Assembly (NCBI GenBank): GCA_001465935.1
Contig: LNKV01000088.1
Location: 1-64,000, forward strand
DNA length: 64,000 bases
Direction: 5' to 3'
Source: Clarireedia homoeocarpa
Lineage: Eukaryota; Ascomycota; Leotiomycetes; Helotiales; Rutstroemiaceae
Made by a program: the position numbers and the translations under genes. The first letter of the stretch is position 1; every line of letters starts with the position of its first letter. Below are positions 1 through 12,026 of the stretch, piece by piece. Under the pieces are notes generated by a model. That model saw only the letters and a program-made list of their open reading frames with translations, was not told the DNA's origin and did not search any database.

Positions 1-349
1 GGGGGGAAGGGGGGTGAAGGGGGGTGAAGGGGGGGGGCGCTTTGGGGATTTGATAAAGGATTGTTTGAGGAATAGATGTTCCGCAGATGTTCCGTCGATG
101 TTCCGTCGATGTTGGGTATACTTCGTATGTTCTCTTTCTTTGGGGATTACTTTGGGATTGCTTATTTCTTCATGTCGTAGAGCTACTTGGAAAGGCGTTG
201 AATGGTCTGTATTCGACATAGATGTATTGGTTGTATTGGTTGTATTGGTTGAGTGGAAAGGTGTAAGGTGTAGGATCTGCAATAGCTCTCTACTAGTGAC
301 CCTAGGCAAGGTACGGCGGCATTAGTTTCTGTCTAGATGGTGTGTGTAG

Positions 350-420
350 CGAGTGGGTGGTGTCTGGATGGTGTCTGATGGTGTCTGATGGTGTCTGATG
401 GTGTCTGATGGTGTCTGGTG
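350..420. repeat. 10-bp tandem repeat (tgatggtgtc)n
   Basis: About six or seven near-identical copies of tgatggtgtc in direct tandem. It is non-coding by context. Confidence 0.85.
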
Positions 421-887
421 TATATATAGTAAAGCGCGGTAGTACAGTGTACATTACGAGCGCTCCAATTCAAGTCATGTATCGTCCATCGACCATCGTC
501 ATTGGCATGTTGTCTGCATTTAATGGTAGAGCCTGCTGTTGGTTGTGTACCCCGTCCGTCTAAGGTTACCGACCTCGACAATATCAAAAGGTAAGCTACA
601 TCCGGAAGAGTTCCCGACTGTCAATATGCAATATGCGATGTGAAGCTGCACAGGATGAAGAGTAGAAATAACAGACATTTATTCAGTAGGTCTGGACAAG
701 GTCGCAGAGATAGATATGTATATGAATACATACAGTACAATCAACGGATTGACTCTAGCGAAAAGTAGGAGCAGAGGAGCAGAGGAGCCGAGTAGCAGAG
801 TAGCAGAGTAGCAGAGCGGCAGAGCGGCAGAGTAGCAGAGTAGCAATACTCGCAGTTGTTCTGTGGTAGTGGTGGTGGTTCTGTCAT

Positions 888-970
888 TAGACCAAGACCA
901 GACCAGACCAGAACAGACCAAGACCAGACCAGACCAAACCAGAACAGACCAGACCAGACCAGACCAGACC
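888..970. repeat. Pentamer-like ACCAG simple repeat
   Basis: A run of accag units with interspersed aacag and caag variants. It is a simple sequence repeat that creates repetitive, non-biological translations on the minus strand. Confidence 0.8.
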
Positions 971-2633
971 CAGAGATGATAATAATTCACATGTGAAAAT
1001 CTTGCTCTGTTTCGTCTTTTTCGCCTGTTTCGCCCGGGCAGGTGACTTCTTCCGTCTTTTTGTGATAATGTACCTCCGTACTTACACGCCCTTCCAATTA
1101 GCTGCATGGGCAGGAATTGGCCTGATGTGTCGAATAGAATAAAATGAACCTTGAAGGAGCTTTGCTAGCCCTCCATCCTTGTGTCATGATTTTCTCCTGT
1201 GCATAAACATCACGGCAAGAACCGCGGCCACAAAGCACGACCTCGGGAAGAAAAGGGAGCAGCAGGGACGGGAAAGGTAAATATAACAGGGGATCCGGGT
1301 GTAATCGACTATCAGCAACAAGAATGAGGGGATTTCGGGATGAGGAGAGAGGGTAGAACGCACGGGAAGGATATGCCAGGTTGATGACCGAGGTCCGCAA
1401 AAGTTTACGAAGTGTATACTCATACTTATGCTGACATCTGCTATACATTCAGTCATATTCCAGTTGAGGAGTAAACGAGTCTATTACTATCGCCTATCCC
1501 GCATCCCGCATCCCGTTCTCCTATCCTCTCAAACATGTTCTCTGCGCCGGAAACAGTCATCACGAGACCGTCACAAGCACCTTCCAAGACCTTCCCAACT
1601 ACTAGACACAATTCCAGCTTCTACTCGTTGTTGTTACTCCTAACATCTATTCCCCCTCCCCCCCCCCCCCTTTTCATTCAATACCACGTCTGCTTCAATC
1701 GTCGACCGAGTAACGTGCATGTGGAATGAACATACTCCAACCCCATATTACGTCCATATCGTCGTACCTGCATCATAGAACAAACAGTTTTCCGCCTCTG
1801 ACCTACCCAAGTGAACCATTTCAAGGGTTGACGGCCATTAATTTCGGCACAATTCATGAGGCTTTCTTCGTGGGCTTTCTCTTCATTCTTCTTACTTGAG
1901 AAAAGTCGAGCTCCTGCATTCGAGTACTACAGTACTGTGCCCCCCCCATGCTCTTCGGTACTCAGCCGTTTACCGATCGTGGGTCTTCCATTGCTTCTCC
2001 TGCGGTGGAACAACGGAGGACGGAGCACATCATCCTATCAATCTTACGCATCTGAACGGCGAGAAGCTCGACCATAATCACCAACAATTCGATTCCTTTC
2101 GCGGATCACTCAATGATCCTATCCCCATCTTTCAAAACTCATCCTTCAATTTGACAAACACGGACCGATTGAACTTCAGGTTACGTCCTCCCGGAAGTCT
2201 TACTTCTCCAGGAAACATCCGCCTTTGCTCCCAATCCTCATTCCGGGGTAAATTCCCGAAAGAGTTATGACCTTACTGCCTATCCGTTGCAACACCCCTG
2301 CGTACCGAGTCAACGCCGAGGCTTAAATTGTTTTTTGTTGCGAAAATACGTTTTGCTTAAATCGGTACGTTGCAGCCAAATCCCTTTGCATTACCGAGGG
2401 AGGGCGACGTTTGATGCGATGCGATGCTACATCCTGCACTGTATGATGCTAGCAAGTCCTCCTCTTTTTTTTTTCTTTGACAAGGCTACGCAATGCCATT
2501 GCATCGTTTCACGAAATTGAACAAATGATATCAATTCGCTTTCCACACGGTCCCCCTTTTTGGAGAGTGGCACAGCTAATTCCCAGTCTAGGTGGTATAG
2601 AGCAAGACGTTATATCGTAGCACAAAGAAGGAG

Positions 2634-4393
2634 ATGTCTACTCTACGGCCATCATATCGAAGTTTCGATAAAAACATACCATTGATTCTAAGACCACTAA
2701 TTCGTGCCTACCTTTTAGGCTATATATCAAGTACCGGGCCTAGATTATTGACTCTTTGCTTGGTACATCTGAGTCGCAAACGAAGGAATATCGATGAAAA
2801 CTCGGAAAAGTACTTCTTATCTTCTTTCCTGAAGATTTTGAGAGGAGGGCTCGAATTACAAAGATTTCCTACTTTTTGTGCTGCGTTGGTTGGAGGTTCG
2901 ACATTTCTTCAGGCACGTGACCCGTTCTTCTTGGACTGTATTCTACTTGGATTTGGACTGATGGATGATTCGTACAGATTCCTATACGAGAATTGCTGCT
3001 TAAGCTAGCATACAAGCTTTCTGAAAAAGGTCAGCTGAGGTGAGTGTGCTTTAAGCGAATGATTTAATGTCCAAGACAAGTTGAGACACACATAGACTAA
3101 GTTAAGTCTTATGCACTACCCTTCCCGTCTCTTACCTGCATATCTCACCTATTTTGATATGCATCTCCAAGCCAGTCCCATCTAAATATCTAAATCTAAC
3201 CTTTACATCATTGACACCTCTAGGCTCACCAAGTTCCTCTCAGCATTTATCTCAGCCTGGTTTAGTCTCAAGCTTCTACAGTCCCGCCAAAGTAAAACCT
3301 TCACCGAAGTCATCCCGCACGAAACTCAAAAATGGAGGGATCGAATTCCGCCCTACTAGATTCGCCGGTCGCACTATGGACTTGACGCTTTTTGCTGTCA
3401 CTCGCGCTGCGGATGTTATTGTAGGGGAGTTGTGGGCGTGGCATAAAGCGTCTCGAGTGAGAAAGGGGAAATGGTCGAAGGTGTGTATGCTCGAATGAGT
3501 CAATGGAGCTCACCCTGTTGTATTTTTACTGAGTACAGTATTAATGAAATCAGATCGAACAAGCCATCTCCACCCTCACTGACCCCACCGTCTTCGCCTT
3601 CTCTTGTGCCCTCATTATGTGGTCATTCATCTACACCCCTGCCCGTCTGCCCCTCGCCTACACCAAATGGATCAGCTCCTTCGCACAAGTCGATCAACGC
3701 CTCCTCATCGCCCTCCGTCGTTGCCGCTACGGCGAACTCAAATACGGCGTAGAAACGGGCCAGGCTCATCTCCTGCAAGACATGTGTCGCGACTACCACC
3801 TTCCGCTCGACTTCGGCGATCCCGTTAAATCCATTCCCTTCCCGTGCGAGCTGGTGCATATGGGCTGCGGGAAGTCGTGTGAATGGTACGCTGTGGTACG
3901 ATTTGCAAGATCGTGGGTTTGTGCGATGAAGATGTATGGGCCGTTGAACATGCTGCTTGTTCTGCGCAATCCGTCAAGGAAAACAACCATCACATCCTTG
4001 CTGTCGTCGATCCGATCATCTACCTTCCTGGCTACTTTCATCGCACTCTATTGGTATGGCATCTGCCTCACTCGTACGCGCATCGGTCCGCATCTTTTAG
4101 GCCGTACGCCACATGCCGCACAGGCGCTGGATTCGGGCTATGCTATAGCGGCGGGGAGTGCGTTGTGTGGATGGAGTGTGTTGATCGAAGGTGAGAGGAA
4201 GAGGATGGATATGGGGCTTTTTGTGGCACCGAGAGCATTGGCGACTTTGTTGCCGAGGAGGTATGAGGAGAGAAAGGAGTGGAGGGAGAATCTGGCTTTT
4301 GCGATTGGGACGGGGGTGTTAGTTGTAGGGGTGGGAGAGGGGAAGGTGAGAGGGGTGTTGGGGAAGGTGTTGGGTGGTGTTTTGGGTGGGTAG
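2634..4393 (+). CDS. TMEM135-like integral membrane protein
   Basis: Fungal homologue of TMEM135-type membrane proteins, a family linked to peroxisome and mitochondrial biology in animals; the fungal role is unclear. Model: exon 1 2634-2912, exon 2 2978-3039, exon 3 about 3224-3480, exon 4 3554-4393, roughly 470 residues. Family landmarks are GGSTFLQ at the end of exon 1, IPIREL in exon 2, FAGRTMDLTLFAVTRA in exon 3, and CRDYHLPLDFGDP plus the KMYGPLN segment in exon 4. Hydrophobic segments are spread along the protein. Two oddities: the first intron needs a GC-AG border (CAG|GCACGT), and exon 3 changes frame between about 3290 and 3350. That needs either a weak 46-nt intron (3292-3337) or a one-base frameshift. 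The family is fairly certain; the exon 3 structure is not. Confidence 0.72.
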
Positions 4394-4951
4394 GAGGAGG
4401 CACGGGAGGGGACATGTGTTGGGCGAGGAAGTTGGGAAATGGGATAGAGGGGCCAGAATTGTAGGTTACAGGCGTACATTTTTTAATTGTAAGACTATAC
4501 CCGAGCTGAGCTGGTGGATTTAAATTATAATGGTTATTAACACCGTTCATCTAATCTCTTTCCTTGCATTTGCCGTGACCGCTGTCTTCCTCTATATATA
4601 GATACCAATACAGCAGCGGCGAAAACTTCCTTACCACGCGATGAGATAGCAACGCAGCTTGTATACCTGGAGAATGAGGAAGTGGGCTTCTTGAGGCCGG
4701 GAGGCTTTGCTAATAGACAATAGTCTGCTATGAGGCTCGTCGCAAACGTAAAGTGAAATCTCTGTGCAGAAGGTGCTACAATTACAAGAACTCTAAGCCA
4801 GGGAAAGAAGTGCGTTCAAGCGAGCTCTAGTCTTCGGTACAAGTAAGCAGCCGCGCGAGGTTCTAGTGACTAGCGTAGGCAGAGGCCAAGCCAGATAACA
4901 TTCCGGCAGAACTGTTACTCTAAGATGTGACATTTTGTAATGTGGCCTGTT
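4394..4951. other. Intergenic, nothing recognised
   Basis: This is the gap between two convergent genes. I see no coding signal, repeat or RNA gene. Confidence 0.5.
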
Positions 4952-7052
4952 CTATTCTCCTCCACTTTTGCACGCAGATCGAGTCATTCTTGCCTTTCGC
5001 CACCCAGGACCCCATCTCCGTAACACGAGAAGAATAGGGGTAAGAAACAGTAGGACTAGCGCCACAAGTGTGAAGCACCACCCGCATCCCATTCCGTCAA
5101 TCATCTGAATTATAATAGCACCAGCGGCACCCCCCATCAAACATCGCACAAGATTATTTGCAGCTGTTGCAGTTGCGGGATTGGCTGGATCTGGACAGGA
5201 GAAAAATGTTTTTATCAGCTTGAAATCTTTCCCGAGTCTACGATGTAATTGAGAGGATGGATAAACTCACGATAATCAACAATCAATACATTCATCACTT
5301 GGAAGCACCCTGTCACAGTTAACCCAATGATAAATTGTAATGCAAGCGCAGCTGGCAGTGGACCTTCCACCTCCATTGTCCAACCATAGCACAGCAGCGA
5401 GGCCGATCCAACAATGGCAAGACAGAGGGCGATTGGTACACGTGCTTGCTCCAACGGGAAGTCTATCATAGATTGAGCAGCTCTGTGTTCGACCTTGAAG
5501 CCGGAAAGAGCTGCCACGCGGGCAAAATTCCAATCTAGAAATGGCCCGTTGAGTAAAGGCGCGAGGAAACTAGCAACGCCGAATGGGATATAGCATAGCC
5601 CGATTTGAACGTCATCAAGCTGGTAGATTCGACCGAAGAGGTAAGGGGTGGAGGAGATGATGGTATTGAAGGCTGTGTAGACAAAGCCGTTGAAGAAGAG
5701 AAGCAGGGCGACATCTTTCTCACCTATTACTTTGATGCTTTTGAGGGGATTCGGAAATATGATGCGATTACTGTTTGACGTTGGTGAGGAGTTGGAGGAG
5801 TTCATGACACCAGGTGAGCCATGTTGAAGATGTGTTACCCCTTCAGGTGCAGCCATCTTATGGCGTCGATCGGTCAACAGTGAGAGAAGAGGCTTATTCC
5901 ATCCTTTTAGGTATTTGTTAGCACCCTACTTGGTAGCCGGTTTCACTGAAACCTACTTTGTGGTCTCGTGCTTCCATTTCCAACAACATTTCTTGCTGTT
6001 TCCGGAAAGCTGAGGATGAGGGGCACCATATATATGCTCACTAGGATAACAAGAAACCAAAAGATACTCTGCCAGCCCAGATAATGAGAGAGTAGCCCTC
6101 CAAGTATGGGCCCAATTGCAGTTCCCACTGCTGTGCCTGAAGTGACCCATCCCATATACACCCCTCTTTCTGATTGTGTCGACACATCAGCAGCGATACT
6201 TACCGATATTGCGACTGTACTACTCGTCCCCGCGCTTTGGAGACATCGCAAAAACAGCAGTAAAGGGAATGATTCCTGGAGGGCAAGTCCGACACATGCA
6301 CCAATGTAAATGATAAATCCTGCGATGATAACTGGGCGTCTTCCCAAGTTGTCGGCTAAATCGCAGAACAGAGTGGGCGAGATTCCCTGAAGTATCATGT
6401 ATGTTGTCAGGGTCAGATTAATATCTGCACTAGAAACATGAAGATCCCGCGACAGAACATTGAGGGCCGGGAAGTATATTGTAGCCGAGAGGGGGGAGAT
6501 TGAGCCAGCGAAAGCAGCCATAGCAATGATGAAACGCACTTTTCCTTTGCTGAAGACTGTATACGGGGCGGCTATTTCTGTCGGTATTTCCACTGACGTT
6601 TTAAGGTCAACTTCCGTCTTGCTTGAACGCTTATTCTCTCTTTGGGCATCAGGCGCTAGGGAGTCTTCGATACAAATCTCTTCATTGGCTTCCGGAGCTA
6701 GCGGGGAACCTCGCTCTTTGTGTGTGGAGGCCGAGGCCAAGGCCTCACTGGTGTTCTGGGCTGTTTGAATCTTCGTATGGTTCCCATCACAGGATGAATT
6801 ATCCCCAGATTCTCCAAGTCCAGAAACTTGCGGATTGTCCCTCAATCCCAGCGGTAGCGCAGCCCTCAGCTCTGTATCCCTGGTTCTCTCGGACATCTCC
6901 ACGGAGGAAATTTTATGCACTGGCGGGTTCAAAGGATCTGTCTTTGAAAACATATTCATTAGCTCAACAAAGCCTTCTATACAATTTGTAACACCAGGTG
7001 AAGAGTCTGATGGGAAAACGATTAGACTACGTGTCCATCTGAAAATTTTCAT
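4952..7052 (-). CDS. MFS transporter, DHA1 (drug:H+ antiporter) family
   Basis: Twelve-helix proton antiporter of the plasma membrane, of the Qdr/Flu1-like DHA1 group that exports drugs or small metabolites. Spliced model on the minus strand: 7052-5957, 5903-5271, 5190-4952, about 655 residues; both introns keep frame. A long hydrophilic N-terminal tail (about 170 residues, Ser/Glu-rich) precedes the first helix. Visible motifs are SPLSATIYFPAL in helix 1, DNLGRRPV in the helix 2-3 loop (motif A), and an antiporter motif C-like stretch (GTAVGTAIGPILGG) in helix 5. VDYHPANPATATAANN, conserved in the family, spans the last exon junction. The start is uncertain: the Met at 7052 gives the longest form, and internal Mets would shorten the tail. 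The substrate cannot be read from sequence. Confidence 0.85.
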
Positions 7053-7269
7053 ACCTATTTGAATCCGACAACGGGATGAACGGTAAGTGATCGGTGCCTG
7101 TAGAAAGGGTGAGTTTGATTTGAATGAAAAGAAAGTGAGTAGTACTACACATAACTGAAATTAGAACTAAAATTAGAACGATGTAGGACTTCAGAGATAA
7201 ACTTTGAAACCTGATCTACTCACAAGCAGGTCGGTAGCCCACGCCTACTTTGAACGCCACCTGATTGGC

Positions 7270-7870
7270 ACAGATCTTTACCTAAAGGACAACTGCCCAG
7301 CGGGGGAAAGGAACAAGGTTACAACCCGCGGATCTATAATAATCCAGTTACCTAACAGTATGTGCTACAGCGGTTATGAATGCCGTATTAAACTAATACA
7401 CGAGTTAGCAAATTAGCACGCCAAGATCTTATTTTGCCACAATTACAGATATTTACTTAAAGGATAGCTGCCAAGTGAAGGACAAGTACAAGACTACAAC
7501 TTGCAGATCTACAGTAATATAGTTACCTAATAGTTTATGCCGTAATGTTTATAATGCTGCATTAAATAACTAACTTATATGAGTTAGTACCTAATGACGT
7601 TATTTCGGTACAGATCTCTCTCTACTTGAAGGATAGCTTCCGAGTGGATGAATATACAAGACTACAAGTACAATCTGCAGATCTATAGTAATATAGTTAC
7701 CTAATATTCTATTTTATAGTGTTTTTAATGCTGCATTAAAGAACTATATGAGTTAGTACCTAATAATCTTATTTTCTTACAGATCCTTATTTGAACGACA
7801 ACTTGCGGGTAGTGGAGAAAGTACGTACTTACAGCCTGCGGGGTCTTCTCGCGTCCAGTTATCTCCGACC
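7270..7870. repeat. Four decayed tandem copies of a ~170-bp unit
   Basis: Copies start at ACAGAT near 7270, 7445, 7610 and 7779 (spacing 175, 165 and 169 bp); the fourth is partial. Shared landmarks in order are a CTTaAAGGAtAgC-like word, an acaag-actacaa word, a GCAGATCTA-like word, TAGTTACCTAA, and a GAGTTAGTACCTAA-like end. Copies differ largely by C/T and G/A changes and become AT-richer in the middle, as expected for RIP, but I did not compute a RIP index. Confidence 0.65.
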
Positions 7871-8462
7871 ATATCATACTAGCTATACGTAAAGTTCTGA
7901 CTCTTGACGCTGTAAGTAATATAGATCTACAATGGTGTGCTCAATAACTCAGACCTGTAGACCTGATCTGGACTGACTCGTTCTCGAATAGCGGCAATAT
8001 TGCAGCCCAAGGCTAACCTTATAAAATGAATAGAATGAAGATATTAACCCTTGGTTTTTTTTCGGAGCAGTCTAAATTCTCTACTAATAGATAGTGTTTA
8101 TACTGAATATAAAATTCTATATACATAAAAATATATACTGTATCTATATAAACTTTTTATTTTTTGTATAATTCATTAAAAACTTAGATTTAAATTATAT
8201 ATAGATGTATACTTTTCTCACTTAACAGAACTATTATTCTGTAGACTTATAGAGTTTATATTCTCTATTATTGCAAAATAATCATTGAAAAGGCTTCTAA
8301 TTTAGTAGGATCACTTTTTCACTTATAGGCGCTTTGTAAACATTGTGCAAGAGGGCATAGCGGGCAGCAGATAGTGTAAGCAACGAAGAGAAGCTAAGAC
8401 GAGAACAAGGAACTGGTGGAAAAGAAAGAATCTGAGAGAATAAAAAAGTAGGGGGTACCAAG

Positions 8463-8861
8463 TGTGAAAACTCCAAAAGTGACGCCACTTCTAGAGAAGT
8501 GACAATTTGGGCTTATATTTGGTTTCACATACCCCCTCAGAGTATAAAATCTGCAAGCGTATCTAAATAAGTAGACCAGGGCTATTTCCTAATTTTCTGT
8601 GCACTGTTGTTATATAGTTGAACTACCTCTTGAACTACTTCTGACTAAATAGACTAGGCCGGTTTTGTATATCTTGTGTACATAGAACTACTTCTTATAG
8701 TTGGATAGACTATCTAGTTATTTTTTCGTTAGTTGCTTAATATGAAGCTGGAGATTTTACTATTGCGCTATCCGCGCAAGCCGGGACTCATAACTGTGAA
8801 AACTCCAAAAGTGACGCCACTTCTAGAGAAGTGAAAATTTATGCTTACATTTGGTTTCACA
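8463..8861. mobile_element. Candidate miniature element bounded by 67-bp direct repeats
   Basis: Two almost identical 67-bp sequences (8463-8529 and 8795-8861) begin TGTGAAAACTCC and end GGTTTCACA, so each starts TG, ends CA and has short inverted ends. They flank 265 bp of non-coding DNA. The outer flanks are CCAAG (left) and CCAGG (right), possibly an eroded 5-bp target duplication. Each 67-mer contains a near-palindrome, CACTTCT-AG-AGAAGTG. It could be a TRIM-like miniature LTR element or two insertions of one short MITE. No primer-binding site is evident. Confidence 0.5.
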
Positions 8862-9335
8862 CCAGGGTACTATGGCGGGATCAGGTGGGCATCAACTAGG
8901 TAGTTGCAGGAGGAAGTAATGGCTAAAAGGCGATTGAAGGAAGATGTAAGAGTGAAACCCAGGCAAGGGAGCTTGGCAGGAGATGCTATGGCAAGAGGTG
9001 CTTGCCGGCCCAGTAGCTAAGGTATCAGTTACGAAGGACTTGGCCGTAACCTAGGTAGGAGCCAAGTTCTGGGTATTTAAGCAACGTCAATTCCTTTCTT
9101 TGTACTTCACTTCTTCATAGATTCGCACAACACTACTTCTTACTCTTCGGGATTTCCTGTTCACCCATCACAGAAGACTGCTTATAGCTTCTCAAGTCCT
9201 CTTTTGTGCTTCTCCTCTTCATAGATTTGTCCAAATACCAAATCTGCTTCTTGAGATTACCGCTCCCTTACACACTGACTCACTTCTCGTCATCCTTTCA
9301 CAAGACTCCAACCAAACTATCAACAAATCACCAGA

Positions 9336-11758
9336 ATGTGCGGAATCTCTGTCATCCTCGCTCTCCAAAAGCAAGACCGCTGGAAGCAGGATACGAGTTA
9401 CACCCCGCCTTACGAGTCTCCGAGCGAAAGAGGAATTAACTTCGAAGGTGGTTGGTCCCTTGACAACTACTATACCAAGACTTTAGCAAGGGAACTCGAC
9501 GAGAGTCTTGACTTGATTTCTCACCGTGGCCCAGACTCGCGGGGCCAATGGATAAATAGTGATAGAAGCGTTGGTAAGTGGTTTCAGTGCGCTGAAAATT
9601 AGTTTCTTACAATATCGGCTAGCACTTGGTCATGTCCGTCTTGCCATTAATGATTTGAGCCCCGACGGCGCTCAACCATTCCACGATGACACTGGCTCTA
9701 TCCATGCAGTAGTGAACGGGGAAATATACGACGCAGACCGCATCAGAGAGGAGCTGATCGAAAGCATGGGCTACGTTTTTACTGGATTAAGCGATGGTGA
9801 GGTCGTCGTTGCTTTGTACAAGAAGCATGGGATTTCATTCTTGCGTTATCTGCGCGGTGAATTTTCTCTTTGCTTGTATGATTCAGAGACCAAATTTTTC
9901 CTGGCTGCACGAGACAGGTATGGGATTAAACCGTTGTTTTGGACGGTTTCTCAAGGTAGATTGCTCCTTGCTTCGGAGGCGAAGGCCTTTTTACCGTTGG
10001 GTTGGAAGCCTGAGTGGGATGTGAAGTGTCTCATGGATGATGGGTGGAGGCATGATCAGAGAACACCATTCAAGGGTGTGAATAAGGTATTTTGGGATCC
10101 AAGTTAGAGGCGAAGCTGCTAACCATGAGTGGCAGGTCCGCCCTGGCCACTATCTCACCTATAACGCTGCTGGTTCTATGGAAATGCGACAATATTGGGA
10201 TCTCGACTTTCCAGATAAGGTTTGTGATTTCCTAATGGGTAACTCTCTATTAAATTTCGGTAAATTTGCTAATTGATATTCAAAGATGGTGATTGATCCA
10301 CGATCAGAAGATGAGATAGTAGAAGGCGTTCGTTCCCGACTCCTAGAATCAGTGCGCCTGAGAATGCGTGCCGATGTGCCAGTAGGCGTATACCTCAGTG
10401 GAGGTCTTGATTCGTCTGCTATTGCTGGCATGATGTGTCATCTCAAAAAAAATGCACCCAAATCCACCGAAAACTCGTCTGGAGATAACTCTTTGTTGTG
10501 CTTTACGATCGCGTTTGACGAAGACAGTGGCATGGATGAATCAGGTAATTCATATTTTCGGCTGCAGCATAAATTTTCTTAGTTATTAACTTTGCGTAGA
10601 TATTGCAGTACGAACTGCTGAACACCTTGGGGCCAAACTTATTAAGAAGCACATGAATGAGGAAGCTATCGCTCAGCGCTTTGAACAGGCAGTCTGGCAT
10701 AGTGAGCATCAAAATTATGACTTGAACTTTGTGGGGAAATATGCATTGTCAGAGGCACCTCATGAGCTTGGCATGAAGGTTCGTCAAAATTTAATAGGTA
10801 TAAATTCGCAAGAGTCTTACTGATGCATGGCGCAAAACAGGTTGTCCTCACTGGAGAAGGTGCTGATGAGGTAAGATTCTTCTTAATTCGTGAATAGAAA
10901 TCAACTAATCATGTTCAGGTCTTTGGCGGATACCAAGCACTTCTCTCTGATATTCTGCTCGAAAAGGACCACTCCGCTCCGCAAACACTGTTTACTGAAG
11001 AGGAACGACAAATATATTTCAAAGAGGCTTCTAATGCAGCGTCAGAGTACTACAAAGGACGCGCTCTCACACATCTCAAGGGCCAAGACTCCCTAGCAAG
11101 TCTTCAACTAAACAAAATTAGCAGCATCAACCCAATGGCCAGTTATACATTCCCATTTTTTGCTCCATGGACGGAGTTCTACGGGAAATCTGATCCACGT
11201 CTCACAATAGCCCACAATGTCGACGGCCGCGTTCGACAATTGATGGTAGAGAAGTGGCACCCTCTTCACTCTGCTCTCTATATTTGGTCCAAGGGTAATC
11301 TGCCAAATGTTCTGCTGGCATGCTTAGGAGATCGCTCGGAAATGGCACACAGTATCGAAGGGCGCGTGCCATTCCTTGACCATGAAGTGACAGAGTACGT
11401 CAATCATGTACGGCCGTCTCTCAAGATCCGGCACGAAAACGGAAATAAATTCACTGAAAAGTGGCTTTTGCGGGCTGCAATGAAGGATTTCGTTACTGAT
11501 GAGGTTTATCGTCGGAAGAAGCATGGCTATGCAGCCCCAACTAAATGGAAGATAAATGGCCCTCTGCACAATATGTTCCGACGACTTTTGACAAAAGAGA
11601 ATGTAGAAAGATTGGGATTCGTAGACTGGAAACGGGTCAAGGGACTTGTGCATGCTGCTTTTGAGGAGCATGACACTACGGCGCTGAGATGCGTAAATGT
11701 TGTAGGTCAATGGGTTGTGTTATCACAAAAGTTTGGCATCAAGCCTGCTGAGCTATAA
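9336..11758 (+). CDS. Asparagine synthetase, AsnB type (glutamine-hydrolysing)
   Basis: Converts aspartate plus glutamine and ATP to asparagine; related enzymes modify other carboxylates. Seven exons by eye: 9336-9573, 9623-10086, 10136-10219, 10286-10544, 10600-10778, 10841-10870, 10919-11758. All junctions keep frame and give 697 residues. Met-Cys-Gly-Ile at the start supplies the N-terminal nucleophile Cys of a class II glutamine amidotransferase. HRGPDSRG and NGEIYD mark that domain. SGGLDSSAIAG is the PP-loop of the synthetase domain, and VVLTGEGADEVFGGY plus EGRVPFLDHE are further family motifs. Exon 6 is only 30 nt and encodes VVLTGEGADE. The protein is longer than housekeeping Asn2-type synthetases (about 570-580) and resembles the AsnB branch, often an accessory paralogue in fungi. 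A specialised substrate is possible but unproven. Confidence 0.9.
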
Positions 11759-12026
11759 AGCCGAGAGATTGTACAGGGTCTGAAGGTTTTAATGAAACCC
11801 TATTTACTTTGGAAAATACTCAAAAATTGCACTTTTCTTTTGATATATCCAAATCATCATCATCATCATTGTCGTCGTCGTCGTTCTCCCTCTCATTCTC
11901 ATCTCTATTCTCAAATCTTCACCACACGGTGAAATTTCTAACACCAAGACTATCTATCTCAATGCCCCGAACAAGTTGATGAAAAGGAAAATCTTATTCA
12001 ATTACAAAACAACTATTCTTTATTTT

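Larger units (their letters stand above)
1..2633. other. Gene-poor stretch with simple repeats
   Basis: No reading frame here resembles a known protein family. The stretch opens with a G-rich run (1-38), has a 10-bp tandem repeat (tgatggtgtc) at about 350-420, a GCAGAG/GTAGCAGA-type repeat at about 765-845 and a 5-bp ACCAG repeat at about 888-970. Short open frames follow these repeats and are not convincing genes. The last few hundred bases probably hold the promoter and 5'UTR of the next gene. Confidence 0.5.
7053..9335. other. AT-rich, repeat-laden intergenic region
   Basis: No gene is supported here. It holds decayed tandem repeats (7270-7870), a very AT-rich block (about 8040-8290) and a pair of 67-bp repeats (8463-8861). 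The last ~300 bp, with CT-rich tracts, are probably the promoter and leader of the asparagine synthetase gene. Confidence 0.6.

Noticed and set aside
679..1107. Minus-strand frame of 142 codons with Trp/Leu/Val repeats
   Set aside because: It is the translation of simple ACCAG and GTAGCAGA repeats, with no codon or family support.
4138..4550. Pro-rich minus-strand frames opposite the TMEM135-like gene
   Set aside because: Shadow of a G-rich 3' end; Pro/Ser/Thr content comes from the repeat-like GGGGTG strand.
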